From contig CM043875.1 of the NCBI GenBank assembly GCA_023846275.1, positions 41,880,633-41,944,632 on the forward strand: a DNA stretch of 64,000 bases. Reading direction: 5' to 3'. How positions within the stretch are numbered: the stretch's first letter is position 1; every line of letters starts with the position of its first letter. The DNA is from Vanilla planifolia. Taxonomy: Eukaryota; Streptophyta; Magnoliopsida; Asparagales; Orchidaceae. Made by a program: the position numbers and the translations under genes. Shown here in pieces: positions 20,801 through 64,000 of this stretch. The notes under the pieces were generated by a model. It worked only from the letters and a program-made list of their open reading frames with translations, was not told the DNA's origin and did not search any database.

Positions 20801-22386
20801 CTAAGAAAACTTTTGATTGTTATTGACAACTTGTTATGTGATAAATAAATAAATAAAGGCAAATAAAGAACACAAGCTATTTTAAAATAGTTCAGCCACA
20901 ACTAAGGCATATGTTTGGTGACACTGATATGACATTTTCTAGATTATGGTGCCATGTCATCTAGCTCTTTTAAATTTTTTCTTTTTAAAAAAACTTAAAA
21001 TTTTATATTTTTATAAAATAATGAAATAGGAGTGATTATAAAACTCTCTTTCTAATAAGAACTTTTTAAAAACATTGTGAAAAGAGGTAAAAGTCTATAA
21101 ATAAAAAATCACCCTTTAAAAATAACTTTGCATTGGAATCACATTTTCTATAAAAGAAAACATTTAAAACACTTAAGCATCCAAGGCTTTTAAAAAATTT
21201 CATTACTCAAACATTGCTCAAAGCACATAGAGTCTAAACCAACTTTGTAATAAAAATCTATTATATGTCCATTATTATCACAATATAATTACCACAAATT
21301 AAATAAGTAAAGCATAGTCTAATATAAGCTAGCATGATTTAACCTTCATTGTTCCCTTATAGCCTTAGGTCTTGCTTTATATTAACTTAAAAGTTTTATA
21401 CCAAATATAAGCTAATCCAACTAACACTAACTCAATGACAAAAGCATTTATATATATATAAAGAAGATGATATTTGGGTAATTGTATACAAAAGTCAATT
21501 ACAAGTAATACATAGAAGAGCATATGAGTAACAAAATATTGCAAACAAATTTTATATAAAAGCTTTGAATTTCTTATTTTTTATTATTTTATAAAATTTT
21601 ATTCTTTTTTATTATTTTAGCTTCTTTAAGGATTGGTTTAGAGCAAAGACCTTTCATTAATGATTGGATATATTTAGAAATACATCATAACAATAGTCCA
21701 GATAAATAACTCATTTAGCTTATCTTCAAAATAGTCATTCCAAAATGATAGTTGTCACTTTGGATAACTATTTATTTTATCACATCTTGAATTTTTTCCT
21801 CCCTTCACCAAGTCTTCTTCTTTTCTTATTAGCTTTCTTTTTCTATTTTAAAAGTTCATCTTTCCTTCATTTTACCATTATAATAGTATTTTACTCAACA
21901 TTTTTTTTACTCATTGTAAACATTAATAAATAACCTTAAAAATAGAGATAAAGCTTATAAGTAACTCAATATATCATGCTCTAACATCATGTAAAAATCA
22001 ACACGTGTCAAACATTCCTTAAGATATTCATGTGTGATCATTCCTTAAGGTTTTACTCATCTAATAAGCAACACACATTATTTATCAACCATAAGCACAA
22101 GTTAGCTTATATAAGCACATCAATTTTATGATAATATCATTATTAATTTAATACCTCTAACCTACATATATCAATTATCAAAGTATATACACATAATATA
22201 AATTGACTTATTTTTAAAATTCCATGTAGTGATCTCTCTAAGGACTTCGTTCTTTGCTCAGTTTCTTGAGTGCTATAGTACCTATGGTTGGAATCACCTT
22301 AGTTTTTATTATGTCACTCTTCAAAACTTCTTAGGCTACCTCCAATCCTTGAAGATATTTCTTTCTTTAAGTTCCTTCGCACTAAT
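11831..22386. other. AT-rich intergenic DNA without recognisable gene
   Basis: No frame here shows a recognisable domain, and the longest open frames (60-80 codons) look random. The stretch contains a field dense in TATGAT/ATCATA words (about 13780-14370). It also has a loosely duplicated segment at 17150-17350, where ACTTGACCTATAAT recurs. Segments around 17700-17900 and 19710-20000 share wording such as CACATAAGG and TCATRGGATCCCAT and may be diverged copies of one repeat. These look like old, unclassifiable repeat remains. Confidence 0.5.
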
Positions 22387-22798
22387 TGTAATAGCCTCAG
22401 TGTTTCGTATGTTATTTTATTTTATTTACTTAAACGAAAGAGCTCTGTGAGACGAATCCAACGATGTTTAATTTGTAATTTTCGGAGCTCTAATGAATAA
22501 ATTATGAATTTTTGAAGATTTGGGATAAATTTGTAATGTAGAGGATAGATCTGTAATTGTTAAATGTTGGCTTAGTTCAAATTCGATTGGCGGAGGATAT
22601 ATTTGCAAATATAAAATTTAGAGGGGGCTTGCTGCAAAATGCGGTTCATTAACGTTCGATTTAGTTGGTTTCGGCCGCGGCCATAAAAGCCGACTCTGCC
22701 CGGTTGAAACGCGTTTCTACCGGCGAGACACGATGGTGAGGCACAGCGACGAGGAATTTTCGTGATTTTCGGCACTGCGACGACGATGGGCAACGAAG

Positions 22799-23155
22799 GT
22801 GAGAATTTTATTTGCTTTGTTGTTTTTATAAGTTTTTCTGGGAGCGGCGGTCAGTTGGCCGGCGAGAGACGCAAGAAATTTCGAAGTTCGCCGACTAAAT
22901 ATTTCGGTTTCGCCGGACGCGAGAGAGAGAGAGAGTGGCGTGAACTGGTCCAGGCTTTGGACCGGGTTACGCTGCTGAACTGGATTCTGAGCTCGCGCGG
23001 TCCAGCGCGCCGAGCGGGCGGTCCAGCATAGACCGTGGCTGGTCAAGCGCCTTTTGGGATTTATTTTGGGGTGTGTTTGGGAAAGCTTTTAGAAAGAAAT
23101 TTTTGGCTAATAAGCATATTTAAATTAATTATTTTTGTATTTTATGGGCTTGTAG
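22799..23155 (+). other. Putative intron within solo LTR 2
   Basis: The donor is GAAG|GTGAG at 22799 and the acceptor is CTTGTAG at 23155, preceded by a T/A-rich run. Positions match the candidate intron of the sister LTR. An ATG lies 13 bp upstream of the donor here but not in the other copy, so a conserved coding exon is unlikely. Confidence 0.35.
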
Positions 23156-23474
23156 GACATCAAGAAGAATCAGAAGTGAGTAAGACGGTTGGTATGGCAA
23201 ATTCAGGTAGATAAATTCCTAACCCTGTGATGTAGCACAATATTATGTGTTTGTTTTACATTGTTTTCTTTCAGTTACATGGTGCTTTTGTTGTTATATA
23301 TGTTGATGTTTATTTTATTTGCATGACAACTAAAAAGGAAAGAAATAATATGATACAATATGCTAAAGAAAGAGACGAAACAATATGACATGAAAGGACT
23401 TTTGATATGACATGGATTGATGTTTGGAAAATGATAAATAAAACAATGAGATTCCCAGAGAACATTATCCTCAC

Positions 23475-23677
23475 CACTAGGCTCAGCGTGTGGGATCGCA
23501 GGGTATCGATCTTCGGATCAGATATCTGCCTAGTGTTATGTGCTATGACTCCATGATGATTTACACCAGGCTCAGCATGTTGGATCGCAGGATATGGTAC
23601 CATACCTGCGTGGTGACACTAGGCTCAGCCTGTTGGATCGCAGGGTATCGATCTTCAGATCAGATATCTGCCTAGTG
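23475..23677 (+). repeat. Three tandem hairpin modules in solo LTR 2
   Basis: The modules are 23475-23535, 23564-23615 and 23617-23677, in the same order as in the first LTR. The outer stems are again CACTAGG/CCTAGTG. The middle module starts CACCAGG, and its right arm reads GCGTGGTG with one mismatch. Its apical part is changed to a TATGGTACCATA palindrome, which keeps base pairing although the sequence differs from the other copy. The third module has loop TTCA instead of TTCG. Confidence 0.78.
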
Positions 23678-24539
23678 TTATGTGCTTGGTTGGATGCCGG
23701 TTAGAGGACAGTCATTGATGATTGGATTCAGAGGATAATGCGTCAAAGGGAATTGGGCCCAGTAATAACACACTATATAAGGAACTTGCATTTCTTTATG
23801 GTTTTCATTTGGCATTATCTTATATAGATGACATATGGTATGATTTTAGTTTGATGCCTATGATTCATCTTTATTATTTATGATATTTTGTTATGCCTTT
23901 TTATTTACTTGGTTAACTATGTGGAATTATCTACTGAGATGTATAAAATCTCATTTAGTACTTACATCACAGGTCATGAAACTACTGCACCAAGAAATGG
24001 GAATGGTACTGCTACAAAAGAACCATTTTCACGAGATGTGTAAAACAAAGGGAGGGGTTGGTGTGATTATTATAAAAATATGTTCGTGTTTATATATATT
24101 GCGAATTTTGGAGTGTGTGTTTGTCTTACCGTCGGGTCCCCACCTTTGATAGTTTTTGGTTATTTGTCCTCACTTAATGTAACAGCTAAGCAAATTTATG
24201 ATAATATTGTTATATAATGGTACTTGCTTAGGTGGGGGCTTGACACTAATGCACTTAGTTGAACTAATTACTCAAAAATTTCCCACAACAATCCTTTCCA
24301 AGTATGGGCTCACTCTCTTATGTACACAACTAATCATCCATTTACATTCTTAATCATTCACCTTCTCTCAAAGGTTACTTTTTTTCACTTGAGATGTTCT
24401 TCACCTTTTTTCCAACTTAATTCTAATTGCTCTTTATTGGTTGAACTCTCCCCATAATGATTAGCTCAATCATTCTCCATTTTGGGTTTTAAAAGCTTTT
24501 CAACCTCTTTATATTATACTTATAAATTCCTAGTTTTAT

Positions 24540-25190
24540 ATTATATGATAAATAATATCTCTATTATATGTTCTTATTCATATTAATCATACTTATATGA
24601 TCATCTTATTCGTACTTGTATAATAAATTTTAATTGATTAAACTCGTACACGCTCCTTACATCATAGTGTACGACATCCTTTATCATATTTGTCATAACA
24701 AATAATGTTTTTATACATCGCTCCTTATAACTTTATTGTACTAATATGATTTCTTAATTGTTCTTGTATGATGAGTGTTAACATCTATTGCTATCATACT
24801 TAGATTTTTCTTCACATTTAATCATACAAGTATGATCTTTGATTTTGTACAATTTAATCCAAATTCAACTTCATGTGATCTTCACTCTTACATGATCGTA
24901 TTGTATGATAAAACTTAACTTTTTCTTAGCTCATTTGCTTTGAACAATACTTTTGTGGTGTCTTGCTACACAACCCCTTGATCATACTGACACAATGCTT
25001 CAAATCATGCCATATGATCCTTTTTAGCTTATGGAGTTAAGTTTTTATTCTATCGTATTATATGATGTTCTTTATTATATTGTATGATTTGTTCATCTTA
25101 AACTATGTTTTCTCATTTCATCACCTTGATTATATCATACTATTTGGCCTAACATAGTGTATGATCATTTACAATAATTACAATTCAAAG
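24540..25190. repeat. TATGAT/ATCATA-rich degenerate repeat field
   Basis: TATGATC, ATCATAC and GTATGAT words recur many times here between AT-rich spacers. A similar field lies at 13780-14370, where GATCATA and ATAAGTATGAT forms are common. No regular period could be fixed by eye. It may be an old satellite or LTR remnant. Confidence 0.35.
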
Positions 25191-25285
25191 AAAATTTCCA
25201 AGTAAAATTAATAAATTTTTTTGAATATTGTTTAATTTAGAATATTATTATTTATAATGTAAGATGTAATGTAGGATATTGCACT

Positions 25286-26012
25286 GTGTATTAGACTTCA
25301 AAAGAAGTTGGGATTCATATTTACCATTAACTGAATTTGCTTATAATAACAAATACCAATCAAGCATTGATACGACGACATTATTTAACTATTATATAGA
25401 AGGAAGTGTCAATCATCGATATGTTGGTTTGGTAGAGAAAAAGGTATTATGATTTCTACATAGAAGTGTGAAGTTAATTAAAAGAAAAGATATTAAAAGT
25501 ACAAGTTTGGAAAAATAAGTATTATGATTTCTAGCATGAAAGGTAGAATTTCAAGAAAGTAGATGTGGTTTTTATTAAAGCGAGTTATATGCAATGAGTC
25601 ACCAAATTTGGCTAAGGTGAAAAATTTGTACATCAATCATTCCTTAATTATTAAAAAAATATGTGAAATGACAGACAATGTAGAGTAACTAATCAGCTTA
25701 TCAAGGATGTGCAATTTACTCCACATCTCCTCGCTAAGGAAATACATGGGAGATCGATCACATATATTTAACTTTGATTCAAGGATGCTACAATTACAAC
25801 TAGACCTGACATAAGAAGGGAGACTAGTGAAAATCTTAACAAAGCAAGTTAAAAGACTAAAGAATAAAGATACTCTATTGGTCAAAGTATTATGGTAAAA
25901 TTAAATGAAAAGTGAGGCTACATTGAAGCATGATGATGTAATAAGAAAAAGTTCCCTTATGTATTCTAAATTTAAGGTCAAATTTCATATAAAATGGAGG
26001 ATTTTAACATCT
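25286..26012 (+). pseudogene. Ty3/gypsy pol remnant (integrase C-terminus and chromodomain-like end)
   Basis: A LPLTEFAYNN-like integrase motif lies at about 25320-25350 and a CRSPICW-like stretch near 25420. A VLWxN-type segment close to 25890 is followed by an EDxxRK-like tail, the order seen at the end of chromovirus integrases. Stops and frameshifts are common. Directly after it, TTTAACATCTCAA at about 26015 resembles the TGTAACATC start of chromovirus LTRs. The rest of the element was not found. Confidence 0.55.
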
Positions 26013-27620
26013 CAAAATTGGAGATGATTATTTAATTAATATTTTAAATACTTTAATTTTATCACATTCTTAAAAGAAAGAAAAATTGTGATCTCAAGGA
26101 TAATCGAAAATCCTAAAGATGGAAGATTTATAGTATCTAAAATATAATACAAATTGAGTTTTATTATTATTTGGGATTATTTGGATTTTTAATATTTTTT
26201 GGTAATTAGATTATATTTTTTACAAAAAATCTTACATTGCTAAAAACAGGTGTGACACCTCAAAGAAAGGAGGCTAGCTAAGAAATAAATAATAAAAATA
26301 TTTGAAATTCGATGACACCAAATTTGTAAAAAAAATTCCAAGTGACAAAACAAAAGATCAAAGATCATAAAAAATTATTCACAAGCTTAGAAAAGTTCTA
26401 AAAATTATTAAAAATATTAAAAAACTTAAAAAATAATAAAAATTTCTTGACACAAAAAGAAAATATTGCGACCAAGGAATTACAAGTAGAAAGGATCTTG
26501 AGAAAATAAGTAAAATAATTTTACAAGTCTTTTTTAAGTTTGTGATTAGGTGATGGCTATGACACATTAGGAAGAATCATAAGAATTAACTGATAAAGTT
26601 TTAGAGTTCAAATTGATTGAGAAATACAACTAATATGACATTTACTTAAGTTTAATTAAAACAAGATTTTATTTACTCTTAAATTCCTAAATTTGTAACC
26701 TACACACAACAATGGACATTCAACTTAATGGTGATCCGAATAGATGAGAAACCACTAGATTCCAAGCTAAAAAAGATGAGGACATCCTTAAATGAAGAGG
26801 TGTGGCTATTTAGAGGGAGATAAAGCATCGAGAAGAGGATTTGGTGCCAAGTGCGTACTAGCATTTTATGACAAGGTAATGGTTTAAAAATGCTTTAGGT
26901 ATGACTAGATATAAAATAACAATTATTAATAGGAATAAATGTAATGATTTTAATGAAATTATAAAATCATTCTATATAAGATAAATAAGTTTTATTGCTA
27001 TTATTGAACAATCAATGATGATAACAAAATCAAATAGCATATGATAAGAAAACACATTCATTTATGTTTGATTAATAAATATTTGATGTTTTGAATAGTA
27101 AATGAATAGAAAATCATCATATAACATGTTTTTTTTAAAAAATAAACATAATCTAATTTCAAAATTCTCAAATAAGTATTGTTATTTAGAAATAATTTTT
27201 GAATAATAAAGTGTTAGACAGAAAGGAAAAACTAAAAGGCATAACATATTTTTTATATTTGTGGGATTAGGGAAAAATAAAAGGCAAAGAATTTAGAATT
27301 CCAAATCCTTATCATGAAACAAATATGTTTTCTAAAATATAATTTGATATATGTTTGATCATATTTTATAACATTTTTAATTATGAAATAATATTAAAAA
27401 TATAATTTTATTTTTTAAAATGATATTTAAATTATTTTATTTTTAAAATAATATTTTAAATATTTTTTGTTAGCCAATGTATTATTTATTTATAAGTGTA
27501 TCAAATATAATCTTAATAAAAGACTATTATTTTTATTTTATAATATGCATTGCCCAAGAAAAGGACCAATAGCAAATTTATATTTTAAAACTATTTTTAA
27601 AACACTTTTTTTGGCCTATT
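26013..27620. other. AT-rich gene-free stretch, possible decayed LTR
   Basis: The sequence is dominated by A and T runs. Its first few hundred bases may be the 3' LTR of the gypsy remnant next to it, judging only from the TTTAACATC start. No protein domain or RNA gene is recognised. Confidence 0.3.
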
Positions 27621-27783
27621 TTATTTTATTGTTTTAACATTTTAAAATTTAACTAAAAATAAATAGATAAAACATTTTCTCACCTGCGTTATTCTGTTAG
27701 TTACTGGCACATTCAGATTCGCTTAGCAGAATCAACTGGTGTAAAGACTCCGAAGAGCGAAGGTGGGAACTACTTGGCGACTG
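27620..27783 (+). promoter_or_regulatory. 5' leader/proximal promoter of the COV1-like gene
   Basis: Composition shifts here from AT-rich intergenic DNA to a mixed, CpG-containing leader just before the ATG. No TATA box or start site could be fixed. Confidence 0.35.
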
Positions 27784-62432
<34,649 letters not shown>

Positions 62433-64000
62433 CTGAAAGAACCAGACCGAGTCATAGCTGAATCATCCGGGTTCCGATCTACTTTCCGGTGCCTTTTGGC
62501 TCTGTAAAATTTCTTCAATAGGTTTGTAAAAAATAGATGAGTTTGATGGCTAACATGTTTTCGAATCCTTTTATTCACGTGTATTTTTGTTCTTTTGTTG
62601 CACTCTTCAAAGAGTTGTATGCTTTTAGTGGTGTTTTCAATTCTGTTGGTTTGTATTGCTAATAGCCATGGCTGAGCTAACAAAAGATTGTTTTGGTTCA
62701 TAATGTTATCAAATTAGTAGGTTTCAGTCTACCTGGGCTTTCTTCAACTGTTTGTTTTGTGGAGTTGTACAGGGTTGAAAGGATGTTTTTGAAAAGAAAT
62801 TCATGACAAGTCATAAAAATTATGTTATTATATAAAGGCATAACAAATACATAATCAAATTTATATTCATTGTTTATGCATAGTTATCTTAATTTATCAA
62901 TATAATCTGTTCTTTAATATACTTTATTCATTTTTTTTTCTCTATCTTAATTTATCAATTTTTTATAGTTGTTTTTTTTATGCTTTTGAGATTTACATAA
63001 TTTTATAGATAAATTATTATTTGCAAACAACAAACAAAATGAATTGTTTTAAGTAGATAGATAATAATAATGAAAGAGCAAAACAAAAATATGCTCTCTA
63101 TTTGTATTCACAAAAAAAGTATATGAATATATAAAAGCATATAGTAATAGAAACTATTATGTATAATGTCATTACAAATTAACTTTTTTTTTTTATCATG
63201 ATATATCGTTTAGTGATATTATACGATATATCAATTAGTATAAGGTTTATATATTTTGCTTTTCTTTCACTTTGTATATGTACATCTACTTTTAAAGGGA
63301 ATATAAAAAAAATTGATTACTTACATTTAATTGTAAAAGATGTTTTTACTATTTAATTCAAAATGATAAATATTTGTTTCTATTATGATTTTTATAAAAA
63401 AAATAAAAAATAATTTTTATATGTTTTCAAAATGTGAGTAGAAAAAAAAAATAGATGTGATACCAAAATCTAGTAACAACGATGAGAGATTATCACAATT
63501 AGTTCTTCTTAATAATAGATTTGAACTTTTCCAAAACAACTAAATATCAGTATCATAATTACACGTTTTATGTAGTAAGAAATCAAATTATTAAGTCTAA
63601 CTAGAGAAATGCATGATGTAACCAATTTGATGTTAGTGATCCACCAAGATTTGGAACTACCTCTAAGCTTATGTAATCCAAGTCAAGATCTATCATTAGC
63701 ACTCTTTTTCAAAATATGTCATAATCATATAAACTAACACTTCTTTTTCAAGGCATGCCATAGCCAATAGATTAGCACTTCTTTTCCAATACATGCTATC
63801 ATTCACTTAAGGGTTCTAATCTTGGGATCCATAGTATCAAAAACTATCTCCCACTAAAATTTCTTTAACATTAATTGAAATTGTTTCTATCTAGTATTTA
63901 GGTATTCCAAGAAATTTCTTAAAATTCCTGAATCAATTATCTAGGAACCTTAATGTTATATGAAAAGTTTTTTGATTACCAGTAAACCCTAAAGCTAGCT
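62433..64000 (+). other. 3' flank of the COV1-like gene
   Basis: The 3' untranslated region starts after the TAG at 62430-62432; its end could not be set, as no clear polyadenylation signal stands out. From about 62800 the DNA is again strongly AT-rich. At 63690-63800 three loose copies of a TTAGCACTTCTTTTTCAA-like word occur. No further gene is recognised before the window ends. Confidence 0.45.

Larger units (their letters stand above)
22387..24245 (+). mobile_element. Solo LTR (1859 bp), same family as 7320-9699
   Basis: It starts TGTAATAG and ends TTGACA. A perfect 5-bp duplication CTAAT lies at 22382-22386 and 24246-24250. Similarity to the first solo LTR runs along the length: the GAGCTCT...GACGA...CCAACGATG start, ATTTGTAAT-rich stretch, GC-rich segment (22640-23050), AGGTAGATAAATTC block, hairpin cassette, GGGCCCAGTA block and CCGTCGGGTCCCCACC near the end. 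It is about 520 bp shorter, mostly in the GC-rich/intron-like section. No internal element sequence adjoins it. Confidence 0.9.

Noticed and set aside
27763-27783. Longer open frame starting upstream of the COV1-like ATG
   Set aside because: It begins at a GTG. The ATG at 27784 gives the N-terminus expected for the family.

Overview
The window is nuclear DNA from a seed plant, most likely a woody eudicot. It is very AT-rich, has spliced genes with GT-AG introns, and is littered with decayed Ty1/copia, Ty3/gypsy and LINE elements. I cannot name the species. No bacterial-type operon, CRISPR array or rRNA/tRNA gene is visible. Only two host genes could be supported, and they lie head-to-head about 16 kb apart.

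Gene 1 (minus strand, 11553 down to the window start) encodes the first 175 residues of an AIM1/MFP-type peroxisomal fatty-acid beta-oxidation multifunctional protein, in eight exons whose phases all join cleanly. Its second intron is about 10.1 kb. It holds a relic Ty1/copia element in antisense orientation, and that element is itself interrupted by a 2.38-kb solo LTR with a perfect 5-bp target-site duplication.

The intergenic region (about 11.55-27.78 kb) is AT-rich and gene-free as far as I can see. It contains a second, shorter solo LTR of the same family (22387-24245), again with a perfect duplication, and a decayed gypsy integrase/chromodomain remnant near 25.3-26.0 kb.

Gene 2 (plus strand, 27784-62432) encodes a 260-residue COV1/LCV-family (DUF502) membrane protein in seven exons. 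The 783-nt reading frame is spread over 34.6 kb, because introns 1, 2 and 3 are about 8.9, 7.1 and 17.2 kb. Intron 1 holds a Tat-like gypsy pol relic, a degenerate tandem array and a broken antisense reading frame. Intron 2 holds an L1-type reverse transcriptase remnant, a purine-rich tract and a self-complementary repeat array. Intron 3 holds two RTE-like LINE fragments, an L1 relic abutting a 107-bp TA microsatellite, and a duplicated LTR-like block with primer-binding-site motifs.

The least expected signal is inside the two solo LTRs. Each carries three consecutive hairpin modules (8800-9010 and 23475-23677). Their stems are kept by paired substitutions between modules and copies, and the outer modules are capped by UUCG-type loops. 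The same LTRs also share intron-like donor and acceptor signals. Both are readings by eye and need alignment and RNA data.
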